A stretch of 64,000 nt of DNA, taken from Rhodospirillales bacterium (GTDB taxonomy: Bacteria; Pseudomonadota; Alphaproteobacteria; Acetobacterales; Acetobacteraceae). The notes under the pieces are model-generated. The model was not told where the DNA came from. It did no database searches and saw only the letters and a program-made list of their open reading frames with translations. Every line of letters begins with the position of its first letter. The first letter of the stretch is position 1. A program made the position numbers and the translations under genes. The DNA lies in contig CANHCJ010000001.1 in assembly GCA_947458025.1 (NCBI GenBank), positions 27,116 through 91,115 on the forward strand, written 5' to 3'. Positions 18,454-27,251 of the stretch are shown here, piece after piece.

Positions 18454-21078
18454 GAACAGGTCGCGTTGCGCGCCCTCGCGCAGCTCATCCGCGGCGATCG
18501 CCCCGGACCTGGCCGCGCTCGACACGGCCCGCTCCGCCACCCCGCGGAACATCGCCCGCACCGCGTGGAGGGTGGCGCGGCCATCCGGGTCCCACTCGTC
18601 CAGCAGGTCCGCCAGGCCGTCCACGTTGTGCGCCGCCACCCATGCGTCCTGTGCCCGCGGGGCGGTCACGCCCACGGCGGCCGCCAGCTCGCGCACCTGA
18701 TCCGGCCGGAGCCAGCCCGTGTCGTGCGCCACCTTGGCCAGCAGCTCGGTTTCATCGAACTCTTCGACGCCGGGGGCGCCGTTCCACACGTCTTCGCCGA
18801 GCTCGCGCGCCATGCGCCGCTGGCCTTCCGTGATCGGCCGCCCCTCGCCGACCTTCGCCCGGATCCGGTTGGCGTCGCTGGTGATGATGGTTCGGGGCGA
18901 TAGAGCGTGGATGTCCCGCACCATGGCCCCGAGCTTCGCCTGGTCCGCGGCCACGCCCAGCAGGTGCGCCCGGGCCGGCTTCACGGGCCCGCCGAACAGG
19001 TCCCGGATATCCTTCTGATCGAAGGCGACCTTGTTCGACGGGATGGCGCAGGAGAAATCCGCGCTCCCGAGCGCCCGCACCGCGGCTTGCCATGCCTCAT
19101 AGGGCCGGAGCTGGCCGCGCTGGATCGGCACCAGCACGTCATGCCCCAGCGCCCGCCACTCGGCGATGCGGTCCCGGTGCTGCGCCAGCAGGGCCAGGGA
19201 TCCGGCTTGATCGCCGACCAGGTCGGGGGCGACGAAATGCAGGCCTCCGCCCGGCACCTCGCGGGCGAGGCGGGATTGCATGTCCAGCACCGCCGGCCAG
19301 TCCACCGGCCGGCCTTGCGTGAACGCGGTGAAGGCGCCGGTGTCCACGAACACCTGGCCGCCGGCGCGGGCGTAGCGCACCAGCATGCCCCACACGGGCC
19401 CGTCGGGGGTGAGCTCGCCCAGCGCGATGCCCACCGGCACGCCCGCCTCGATATAGCCCCGCAGGTCCGCCGGGCGGGTGGCGCCGGAGCGGAACGACAT
19501 GACCGGCGGCGCGCCGTGCTGCACCTGGCGCTCATGGGGGCGGACGAAGGAGCGGCCGCGCACGTGGCCAGTCACGTGCGCCTTGGTCATGTCGGGGTTC
19601 TCCGGGTCGTAGGTGCCGGCGTTGCCCACGGCCGATTTGATTTGCGTCGGCTCCAGCGCGACCCACGCTTGTTGCGCGCCGAACTCGCCGCCGTCGCCGT
19701 AGGGGCCGAACACGATGCCGTCGTAGCCCTTGCTCTTAAGCCAGGCGCGCAGGGCTTCGGTGTCGCCAAGCCCCGCCCGGCTCTTCGGCATGGGCCGGCC
19801 GGCTGTCTCGTGCATCTTGGCCAGGAAGGCGTTGAAGGCCTCCGCCGAGGTGCGGCCGGGCGGGCGCCATGGGTTCTTGATCGACAGATAGGCGGGGTAC
19901 ACCACACCGCCCTTGCCTGCGTAGGAGCTGGCGCTGGTACCGCCCTCGCCACCCGGAAGGGTGGAGAACCACGACCCGACCGTGTCCATTGACGGGGGAC
20001 GCCCGACCACGTTGACCGATGCCAAGCGATCGAACGCCCGGAAATCCCCGAGCGTCTTCCCCTGATGCTCCCAGACGCTGGTGCCGTGAAATACCCGCAG
20101 CGGCTTGCCGGCGGCATCCACCACCTTGCTCCCCGCCATGAAAGCCTCCAGGCCGGACGGCTTGGCCGGCTGGAGCTTCTTCGCCCAGCGGATCTTCGGC
20201 ACCGTCGGCGCCTTGTCTTCCCGCGGCCGGCCCGGGCGGTCCCAGCTCCCGCCCTTCGTCTCCGCCTCCGGCTTCCACCGGGCATAGCGGAGGGACATGC
20301 CCGACTCTTCGTCGCGCAGGGTGTAGGTGATGATCTTCCGGTATCCCCGCCGCGCGGCTTCCTCCGCCGCGTGCCGGTAGAGCGCGCTGGCCGCCTTCCA
20401 GGTCAGCTCACGCGGCAGGTCGGTGCGGATGCACAGGCGCGTCACCTCGACCGCGTCGCCCGCCTCCGCCAGCTTGCGCGCCACCGGCCGGCCGACCATG
20501 GCCACGCCGACCAGGTCCCCGCCGTTCCACACGCCCGCGCGGAAAATGTCCCCGACCGGCGGCTTGTTGTGCCGGTGCCAGCGCGCGACGAAGGCCTTGG
20601 CTTCGGCCTGCGGGATCGGCCCGACCTCCGGGTGCCAGTCCAGGACGAATTGCCCGCCGGTGTCCGCCACGCGGCGCAGGTCGCGGCCCGTCAGGTCCTC
20701 CACCCCGAGCTGGCGCATCAGGGTGGTGGCGTAATCCGGGTCATCATTCATCGCCTGGACGATGTCCGCGTGCGCGGCCTCGCAGCACGTGTCCAGCATG
20801 AACTCCCGCGGCCCCCATATCTCCGCGATTTCGACGTGCTCCGGCTGGCCGCAATGGATGCAGAGCGGCCGCCCCGCACCGGCCGGCGGATCCACCTGCG
20901 CCGCGGGCGGCTCCACCGCCTCCGCCACCAACGGCTGCACCGGTGCCGGCCGGGGGGCGAATAGGTCACCCGCCCCCTGCCCCGGCCCATCGTCGCGCCG
21001 ATACGGCCGCACCAGCACCATCCGGCCGCCGATCCGGCGCATGTGCCCCTTCACGTGCCCCTTGAGGAACAGGATCAC
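18445..21078 (-). CDS. polyvalent protein: tag, XF1762-like GNAT, ADP-ribosyltransferase, internal tag, TGT-like domain
   Basis: GVAMVGRPVAR...EVTRLC...ALYRHAAEEAARRGYRKIITYTL; LRVFHGTSVW...GSWFST...YDGIVF...NAGTYDPENPDMTKAHVTGHVRG; FVDTGAF...HFVAPDLVGD...LVPIQRGQ. Confidence 0.8.
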   Translation of the reverse strand: MILFLKGHVKGHMRRIGGRMVLVRPYRRDDGPGQGAGDLFAPRPAPVQPLVAEAVEPPAAQVDPPAGAGRPLCIHCGQPEHVEIAEIWGPREFMLDTCCEAAHADIVQAMNDDPDYATTLMRQLGVEDLTGRDLRRVADTGGQFVLDWHPEVGPIPQAEAKAFVARWHRHNKPPVGDIFRAGVWNGGDLVGVAMVGRPVARKLAEAGDAVEVTRLCIRTDLPRELTWKAASALYRHAAEEAARRGYRKIITYTLRDEESGMSLRYARWKPEAETKGGSWDRPGRPREDKAPTVPKIRWAKKLQPAKPSGLEAFMAGSKVVDAAGKPLRVFHGTSVWEHQGKTLGDFRAFDRLASVNVVGRPPSMDTVGSWFSTLPGGEGGTSASSYAGKGGVVYPAYLSIKNPWRPPGRTSAEAFNAFLAKMHETAGRPMPKSRAGLGDTEALRAWLKSKGYDGIVFGPYGDGGEFGAQQAWVALEPTQIKSAVGNAGTYDPENPDMTKAHVTGHVRGRSFVRPHERQVQHGAPPVMSFRSGATRPADLRGYIEAGVPVGIALGELTPDGPVWGMLVRYARAGGQVFVDTGAFTAFTQGRPVDWPAVLDMQSRLAREVPGGGLHFVAPDLVGDQAGSLALLAQHRDRIAEWRALGHDVLVPIQRGQLRPYEAWQAAVRALGSADFSCAIPSNKVAFDQKDIRDLFGGPVKPARAHLLGVAADQAKLGAMVRDIHALSPRTIITSDANRIRAKVGEGRPITEGQRRMARELGEDVWNGAPGVEEFDETELLAKVAHDTGWLRPDQVRELAAAVGVTAPRAQDAWVAAHNVDGLADLLDEWDPDGRATLHAVRAMFRGVAERAVSSAARSGAIAADELREGAQRDLFGS

Positions 21079-21395
21079 GGCAGCGCCAGCACGGTCAGGG
21101 TCACACCCACCACGCCCACGGCAACAGTGGCGGCGATCCGCACCACGTTGCGGCGCCACCATGCGCGGGCTGCCCGCGGTGGGCGCGGTGGGCGCGGTGG
21201 GCGCGGGCCATAGGCGCGCAGCAGCAGCACCGACGCCAGCCGCTCCAGGCGGTCCACGCGGCGCCGGAGCTCGCGGATGGTGAGCCGCTGTTCCTCCACC
21301 TCCTGCACCAGCAGGGCCACCATGCGCGGCGGCATGGGGGGGCGGTCCATAGCCGAGGACTCCCGGCCGGCGGGGGCCTGCGGCATGTCGTTCAT
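21075..21395 (-). CDS. small coiled-coil plus C-terminal TM protein
   Basis: VEEQRLTIRELRRRVDRLERL coil, (PPR)n linker, C-terminal hydrophobic helix. Confidence 0.65.
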   Translation of the reverse strand: MNDMPQAPAGRESSAMDRPPMPPRMVALLVQEVEEQRLTIRELRRRVDRLERLASVLLLRAYGPRPPRPPRPPRAARAWWRRNVVRIAATVAVGVVGVTLTVLALP

Positions 21396-23389
21396 GCGAA
21401 CACCAGCACGGCCTTGGCCATGGTCCCATCGTGCGCGCGATCGCGCTTCGCGTCGCCCATCCAGACCCACATATCGGCGAACCGGTCATCGTTGCCGCCG
21501 CTCGCCGTCAGCCCGGTGTCGGCGACCTGGCGCAGCAGCACCTTCCGGCCCGGCGCATCGACCGCCACCACGCGGAAACCCCGGTTCCATTGCTGCCGCC
21601 GCCCGCCGGCAACCACGGAGTATTGCGCCCCGTGCCCCACCGACCATTTCGCCGGATCGGCGTTCAGCCGCGCCTCCGCCAGCTCAATCACCCGCTCGAT
21701 GTTCGCCGACTTGAACGGCAGCGCCTTCGCCTCCGCCAGCCGCGCGCGCAGCTCCTTCACCTCTTCGGAATCGCCTTCCTGCACCTTGGCCATTTCCGCC
21801 GCCACGATGCCCGGCGCCAGGTGCTTCTCCCGGATGAACCACCCGCCGTCCTTGCGGAAGGTGTAGGGGTCGATTGCCTGGGCCTGGCCCGCGCTCAGGT
21901 CGGTGCGCACCACGCCGCGGAGCGTCTTCCCCTTGGCCGTCGTGTGCTCGACCAGCGGGAGCGGCGCGGCCGGCGCCGGCGGCGGGGTCGCTGCCTCCGC
22001 GGCCTCTGCCGCTTCGATGCGTGCCTGTTCCTCCGCCTGCCGGGCCCATGTCTCCGCGCGCTTGGCCAGGCTTTCCTTCAGCTTCGCCACGACCTCCGCA
22101 ACCGGCTTCTCTGCCCCCCGCCGGGGGCGCCACCCTGCGCTGGCCGTCGATTGGCCGAAGTCCCAATCATAGACCCGGGCCAGGTGCCGCCCCTCCGCAT
22201 CCACGCGCACGTTCAGCTTCGTGCCGCGCGGGCCGCCAATGATGGCATCGCGCGGCCGCTCTTTCCCCTCGCCGTGCGTCTCCGGCACGTCCCACTCGTC
22301 CGGGATCCCGTAGCGCCGTCGGAAGCCGGCCGCGGTGGTGGGGCGATCGACGCCCGCCGCCGCCTCCGCTTCCGTGATCGCCGCGGCCAGGCGCCCGAGC
22401 TCGCTGGTGATCGCCCCGTCGCGCCGCCCCCGGATGGATTCCTGCCGCATGCGCTCCAGCGCCGCCCGCCGCTGCGCCAGCAGGTCCGGCAGGGATGGCC
22501 CGCCCCCCTGCCCTACCGGCCGGTATTCGCCGGCGTCGTCATCCCATTCGGCCGGCACCCAAGCGCCGTTGGCGCGCATGGCGCGATCGCGGGCGAGCGC
22601 CCCCTTCGTGTGCGGCGTCGGCGTGATGATGTAGGGGCGATCCGGGATCGGCACGTCCACTTTGCGCCAGCCGCGCACGTCGCCGATGCCTCCCCTATGC
22701 CAGTCGTCTTCGGCGGCATCCAGCGGGTGGCCATAGATACCGCCGTCGTCGCTTGTCTCGGCCACCAGCCATACGACGCCATCGGGATCTTCGACCGTGT
22801 CGCCCGGCTTGACCGTGGCCGGGTCCAGCGTGCCGCGGGTGGCGGCCGCCGCCGCCAGGCGCGCCTCTTCCGCGGCCCGGCTCGCCTCCAGCGCCGCCTT
22901 CTCCGCCGCGATCACCGCCTCGCGGGCGGCCTTGCGCCGCTCCAACTCCGGGTCGCCCGCCACCGTCCAGTTGGCGTCCGCCGGATAGGTGGCGCCGGTG
23001 CGCGCGGAGCCGAGCATGGAGCTCGACCCGGTCACCCGCACGCGCAGCCCCCCGCGGCCGGCGAAGACCTCGCCCAGGATGGTCGCCGGCATGCCGAACG
23101 CCCCCGGCACGGCCTGGAATACCTTATCCCCGACCTGCGGCTTCAGCCGGCCATCCGGCCACGCCTCCCGCGCCAGCAGGGACGGCGCCGCACCGGCTGC
23201 GGCCGGCTCGACCATTTTCCCGGGGCCGGCAATATGGTCCGAAGGCGCCTCCGGGGCGGCGTGCTGGCGGGTGGCAACGTAGGGAGCTACGTAGGTAGCC
23301 CCCCGCATGTGCCCGGCCACCGGCGTAGGCATGGCGAACAGGTCGCCCGCCGCGCCACCCCGTATCTGCGCCTTCAGCAGCAGGATCAC
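21392..23389 (-). CDS. large cargo-tag hypothetical protein
   Basis: VILLLKAQIRGGAAGDLFAMPTPVAGHMRGATYVAPYVATRQHA N-terminus; GTGA overlap. Confidence 0.8.
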   Translation of the reverse strand: MILLLKAQIRGGAAGDLFAMPTPVAGHMRGATYVAPYVATRQHAAPEAPSDHIAGPGKMVEPAAAGAAPSLLAREAWPDGRLKPQVGDKVFQAVPGAFGMPATILGEVFAGRGGLRVRVTGSSSMLGSARTGATYPADANWTVAGDPELERRKAAREAVIAAEKAALEASRAAEEARLAAAAATRGTLDPATVKPGDTVEDPDGVVWLVAETSDDGGIYGHPLDAAEDDWHRGGIGDVRGWRKVDVPIPDRPYIITPTPHTKGALARDRAMRANGAWVPAEWDDDAGEYRPVGQGGGPSLPDLLAQRRAALERMRQESIRGRRDGAITSELGRLAAAITEAEAAAGVDRPTTAAGFRRRYGIPDEWDVPETHGEGKERPRDAIIGGPRGTKLNVRVDAEGRHLARVYDWDFGQSTASAGWRPRRGAEKPVAEVVAKLKESLAKRAETWARQAEEQARIEAAEAAEAATPPPAPAAPLPLVEHTTAKGKTLRGVVRTDLSAGQAQAIDPYTFRKDGGWFIREKHLAPGIVAAEMAKVQEGDSEEVKELRARLAEAKALPFKSANIERVIELAEARLNADPAKWSVGHGAQYSVVAGGRRQQWNRGFRVVAVDAPGRKVLLRQVADTGLTASGGNDDRFADMWVWMGDAKRDRAHDGTMAKAVLVFA

Positions 23390-23754
23390 GGCTCGACCTT
23401 GAGGTAGCGGTCCTTGCTCGCCTCCATGCGTTCGCGGCCCCGCCGCCCGACGATCGGGCATCCCGAGCTGGCGGTGCGGTTCATGGCGTGGTTGTCGCCG
23501 TGCACGAAGAACGAGTGCCGGCCGAACCGCTCCCCCTCCACCTGCGTCAGGGGGATGGTGATGGGGCCCATGCGCGGGTGGCGCGCCACCGCCGCCCCCA
23601 TCAGCCACACTCCTTCCGGGATCGGGCCGGTGTCCGCGACGTGCTGGAGGTTCGGGTTGTTCACCCCCGGCCCCCTGCCGCTGTAGCCCCGCTCGACCAG
23701 CTTGCCGGCGGGGTCATACAGCTCGCCGGTCGATTGCTTCCAGCGCCACGGCAT
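23386..23754 (-). CDS. DUF2778/Tlde1-like L,D-transpeptidase-type murein enzyme (candidate endolysin)
   Basis: STGELYDPAGKLVERGYSGRGPGVNNPNLQHVADTGPIPEGVW...FFVHGDNHAMNRTASSGCPIV (H..S.GC). Confidence 0.8.
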   Translation of the reverse strand: MPWRWKQSTGELYDPAGKLVERGYSGRGPGVNNPNLQHVADTGPIPEGVWLMGAAVARHPRMGPITIPLTQVEGERFGRHSFFVHGDNHAMNRTASSGCPIVGRRGRERMEASKDRYLKVEP

Positions 23755-24143
23755 CAGCCCGCCCCCGCCCCCGGCAGCTTCACGTTGGGATCCTGCGCCA
23801 GCAGGGTGCCGAGCTGGCCGCGCACCAGGCTCTCCACCCCGGCATCGGACTGGCCCACCTTCTTCACGGAGGCCGGCACCTGCGCCAGCACGTATTCGAC
23901 GCCATGCCCGATCGCCCGGGCGACCGCGTCGGGATCCCGGTAGTTGCCGCCCTGGCGCAGCAGCGCGAGATAGGCCACGCCGGCGCCGCGCGCGGCCGCG
24001 CCGATGACGGCCGAGCTCGCCGCCTTCTTGCCCTGGAGGCTGGCCAGCCGCGCGGCCAGCCACGCGGCGAACAGGCCGACGCCACTCACCACCAGCGGCG
24101 CGAGCTGCGCCGCCAGCGCGTTCAGGAACTGGTTCCCGTCCAT
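23754..24143 (-). CDS. phage holin-like protein
   Basis: N-terminal TM segment (APLVVSGVGLFAAWLAARLASLQGKKA) next to the lysin; TGATG overlap. Confidence 0.65.
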   Translation of the reverse strand: MDGNQFLNALAAQLAPLVVSGVGLFAAWLAARLASLQGKKAASSAVIGAAARGAGVAYLALLRQGGNYRDPDAVARAIGHGVEYVLAQVPASVKKVGQSDAGVESLVRGQLGTLLAQDPNVKLPGAGAG

Positions 24144-24766
24144 GTCATGTCCTTTCGGAAGAAGAGGATGCGCCCGGACTCCAGCGCCTTGCTGAAGGCG
24201 GCGGCCGTACCGCGGCGGAAATACTCCCCCCGGCCATCCGGGGAGAGGATGTCGTTGGCCTCATACCGGCCGTTCTTCGACTGGTGGCCCATCAGCGCCG
24301 CCTCGCCCCATTCGGGATCGGCGTAGTCCAGCGCCAGCTCGCGGACGTGCTCGACCCGCGTGAATGGGCGGCCGCCGCCCTCATCGGATTCGACGTGCCC
24401 GTGGAAATGGTGAAACAGCCGGTGCACCTCGCCCGCATCCGGCTCCTGCCCCCGGCGGAGTGCGTCCCCCATGTGGAACAGGCGCGCGTGCGCCTCATCC
24501 GGCCAGGTCACCCGCAGGCCGCGGTGCGCGGTTTCCGCCGGCGCGTGCAGCTCGCGGCTGATCTTCGCGTCGTAGGGTCGCGGAGTGACGGCGACGTGCC
24601 GGGTCGCCTGGTGCGGGGCGACGAAATTGCCCCCCCGGGTGTAGCCGGCCACCTGGACCTTGCGCGCTACTCCGGCGGCAGCGCGCGGCAGGGGCGCGAG
24701 CAGGTCACCCGCGGCGCCACCGGCGATCGCAGCCTTCGCGAAGGGGAGAACGAGAGCGTGCGCCAT
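24122..24766 (-). CDS. cargo-tag hypothetical protein
   Basis: LPFAKAAIAGGAAGDLLAPLP...VAGYTRGGNFVAPHQATRHV. Confidence 0.75.
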   Translation of the reverse strand: MAHALVLPFAKAAIAGGAAGDLLAPLPRAAAGVARKVQVAGYTRGGNFVAPHQATRHVAVTPRPYDAKISRELHAPAETAHRGLRVTWPDEAHARLFHMGDALRRGQEPDAGEVHRLFHHFHGHVESDEGGGRPFTRVEHVRELALDYADPEWGEAALMGHQSKNGRYEANDILSPDGRGEYFRRGTAAAFSKALESGRILFFRKDMTWTGTSS

Positions 24767-24773
24767 GGGAGAA

Positions 24774-24790
24774 CCATGGCGTCACGACCC
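24774..24790 (-). promoter_or_regulatory. conserved pre-gene box copy 4
   Basis: GGGTCGTGACGCCATGG. Confidence 0.55.
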
Positions 24791-24801
24791 GGCGGGGCGG
24801 C

Positions 24802-25329
24802 TTAGTCGTGGTCCTGGCCCTGCCCCCAGGACGTGCGGCCGGTGCCGATACCTTTCCGGCGCCACACGTGCAGCACCGTCGGGTCCTTCAGGACCGCCTC
24901 CCCCGCATCCTGCCCGCGATGCCTTGAGCGCGCACCTGCCAGCACCACCTGCCGCCCCCAATACGAGCCCAGCAAACCCAGCGCGCGGCGGACGCTTTCC
25001 GCATCGTGCACGCCAATCGTGCTGGTGCCGACTAGGCGGCGATTGGTCGGCTCCCCGTCTTTCCAACGGTAGGAAGGAGGCAGCGTTTCCCCGCGCGCCA
25101 CGGGCGGATCGTCGTCCGTCGCATGGTGTGGCGTCGCCACGCGCAACCCGAACGCACGATGCCAGCCCTGCCGCCGATGGTGCTCCATCAGCGCCAGCAC
25201 TTCTTCAACGTGCCGCTCATCGCCGTGCCAGGTTTCCCGCGCCTCCGGCCGGCTGTCTTCGTGCGGCCGGACGAAAACCCCGTCCCGCTTCGTGTAGCCT
25301 CTGACGTGAGCCTTCAGGAAAAGGAACAC
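24802..25329 (-). CDS. short cargo-tag hypothetical protein
   Basis: VFLFLKAHVRGYTKRDGVFVRPHEDSR at N-terminus. Confidence 0.75.
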   Translation of the reverse strand: MFLFLKAHVRGYTKRDGVFVRPHEDSRPEARETWHGDERHVEEVLALMEHHRRQGWHRAFGLRVATPHHATDDDPPVARGETLPPSYRWKDGEPTNRRLVGTSTIGVHDAESVRRALGLLGSYWGRQVVLAGARSRHRGQDAGEAVLKDPTVLHVWRRKGIGTGRTSWGQGQDHD

Positions 25330-25341
25330 GGCGCCTCCGGG

Positions 25342-25617
25342 CTACTTCGGCGCGAGCGTGCGCGCCAGGCGGGCGAGGTAGCTGTCTTCCGGGTCCGCGG
25401 CCTTCGGATCCCGCATCCACTGCGCCAGGTCCGCCCGGATGCGGGCAACATCGGCCGCCACCTTGCTCACGAAGTGCAGCAGGCCGATGAGCGACACCAC
25501 CACCAGCGCGACCGCGCTGGCCTCCATGTACTCCGCCAGGGATTCCGAAAACACCTTGGCCACCACGTAGGCGAAGGCCAGGAGCGCAGCCACGGTGCCA
25601 ATTTTCAGTGGAGTCAT
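25342..25617 (-). CDS. small membrane protein
   Basis: Two predicted TM helices; ATGA overlap with next gene. Confidence 0.65.
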   Translation of the reverse strand: MTPLKIGTVAALLAFAYVVAKVFSESLAEYMEASAVALVVVSLIGLLHFVSKVAADVARIRADLAQWMRDPKAADPEDSYLARLARTLAPK

Positions 25618-26093
25618 GGGTTCCGTCCCTCAGTTGATTCCGCCGGCGGCGCCGCATCCTCTGCCAGCATCTTTATGGCCGCCTCGACCGCCCGCAACCG
25701 CTCACCCATGTTCGGCAGGTCCACCCGCAGGCTGGCCCCGACCACGCTGCCGCCCCCGTAATCGTGGTGGTCGGACACCCGAACCGTCCACGTCCCGAGT
25801 GAAAACGCCGGGTCCAGGCCGGTTGCGGCTTTCCACGCGCGGCGCTTCGCCTTGCCCCACCACACGCTCCCGCCTGCGTCGATCTTCACGTAGGTGCTGG
25901 CGCTCAGTCGGGAGCCATCCACCTTCACCCGCAGGCCGGCGCCCGTTGCCATGGCCACCACGCGATCTACGATATTGGCCACGGTGGCGGGCTCTTCCTG
26001 CTTGGCCGGCGCGCGGGAGTCTTCATGTGCCGCCACGAACGTGCCGTCCCCCTTCGTGTAGGCCGAAATGTGCGCCTTCAGGAACAGGATCAC
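25614..26093 (-). CDS. short cargo-tag hypothetical protein
   Basis: VILFLKAHISAYTKGDGTFVAAHEDSR; GTGATC overlap with the MuF stop. Confidence 0.75.
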   Translation of the reverse strand: MILFLKAHISAYTKGDGTFVAAHEDSRAPAKQEEPATVANIVDRVVAMATGAGLRVKVDGSRLSASTYVKIDAGGSVWWGKAKRRAWKAATGLDPAFSLGTWTVRVSDHHDYGGGSVVGASLRVDLPNMGERLRAVEAAIKMLAEDAAPPAESTEGRNP

Positions 26094-27250
26094 GGGTTCT
26101 GCGCCTTCTTGATGGCCGCCTGAAGCCAGTCATCGAACTCCGCGCTGACCTCCGGCGGCTTCTCGCTTACCATTACCCAAGCGCCACGACAATTCGGATG
26201 TTGCAGTCCGGCCGCCGGCCACCACCGTTCCGACGGCTGGCGCTCGACCAGCATCGCACCCTCCCGCCGGCGGGGCGAGGCGGAGCGGCCGACGTTGTTC
26301 TTCCCCAGCCAGATTTCCGTCTCCCCGTCCTTCCGGTTCGCGTTCGGCGACACGACGGTGAACACCTTGCCGTCGATCGACTTGCAGAAATCGCACGCGC
26401 CCCGGTAGGCCTCCTGCCGCTTCACCTTCTGCCCATAGCCCTGCGCCGCCACGAAGCCCTGATTGCAGGCCTCGCCCGCTTCGGTGACCGCGATGCGCCG
26501 GAAATCCCGGTTGAGCTGGCCGAAGGAGTCGAAGAGCCGGGATCGCAGCGCCTGCGCCGTGCCCTCTTTCTGGCCCAGGATGCCCGCCTGGACGTGCTCG
26601 ATCACATAGCCCTTCATCGTGTGCCGGGCCCGCGCGCTGACCGCGCTGATGTTCTCCGCCGCCCGCGCCTTGGCCACCCGGAGGATTTGCACCTCCACCG
26701 GCGACAGGGACCGGAGCGGCACCTTGGCGAACTCCGTCGGCACCAGCTCGGCCAGCGTGTCGATCACCGCGGGCGTGGGGTTCGCCCGCTGCATGTTGGC
26801 CATCACCTTGCCCATGAAGCCGGCCCGCACGGTCACATACTCGGCTTCCGACTGGATCACCCCATCCGGCAGGTAGTCCTGGATGAGGAAGTCCACCAGC
26901 AGCATCCAGTCGTCCAGGGTGTATTCGAGCTTCGGCCGGCCGGCGAGCGCCGCCCTCGCCTCTTCGAATTGCTCCGGTGTCCAGCGGAGCCAGGGGGCGT
27001 CCGCCTTGGCCAGCATGCCGAGCTCTTCACCCAGCAACGCCCGGGCGAAGCCGTCCTGGAGCGCCTGGAGGATGGCCTGGTGCCGGCGGGTGCAGGCCTC
27101 GACGTGCGCGGCCAGCCACGGGTTTTCGTGCCGGCGCCAGAGCGGCCCTTCGTCCCCTTCGGGGTCCAGGGCCATCGCCTTGAACAGGTCCTCCAGGCAA
27201 TCGTCGCAGTGCGCCGCCGGCAGCGGGCCCAGGTCCAGCAGCAGGGTCAT
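26090..27250 (-). CDS. phage head morphogenesis protein (Mu gpF-like)
   Basis: CDFCKSIDGKVFTV ... WWPAAGLQHPNCRGAWVMV; follows the portal gene. Confidence 0.85.
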   Translation of the reverse strand: MTLLLDLGPLPAAHCDDCLEDLFKAMALDPEGDEGPLWRRHENPWLAAHVEACTRRHQAILQALQDGFARALLGEELGMLAKADAPWLRWTPEQFEEARAALAGRPKLEYTLDDWMLLVDFLIQDYLPDGVIQSEAEYVTVRAGFMGKVMANMQRANPTPAVIDTLAELVPTEFAKVPLRSLSPVEVQILRVAKARAAENISAVSARARHTMKGYVIEHVQAGILGQKEGTAQALRSRLFDSFGQLNRDFRRIAVTEAGEACNQGFVAAQGYGQKVKRQEAYRGACDFCKSIDGKVFTVVSPNANRKDGETEIWLGKNNVGRSASPRRREGAMLVERQPSERWWPAAGLQHPNCRGAWVMVSEKPPEVSAEFDDWLQAAIKKAQNP

Positions 27251-27251
27251 G

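Noticed and set aside
10111-18833. Very long + strand ORFs (10111-13056, 13393-16248, 16227-18833) antisense to structural/cargo genes
   Set aside because: Arg/His/Pro-rich translations with no domain motifs, directly opposite ORFs with clear conserved motifs; a GC-rich codon-mirror artefact.
21173-21208. GGTGGGCGC tandem 9-mers as iterons
   Set aside because: Encodes the PPRPPRPPR linker of a membrane protein and has no adjacent AT-rich tract; low-complexity coding repeat more likely.
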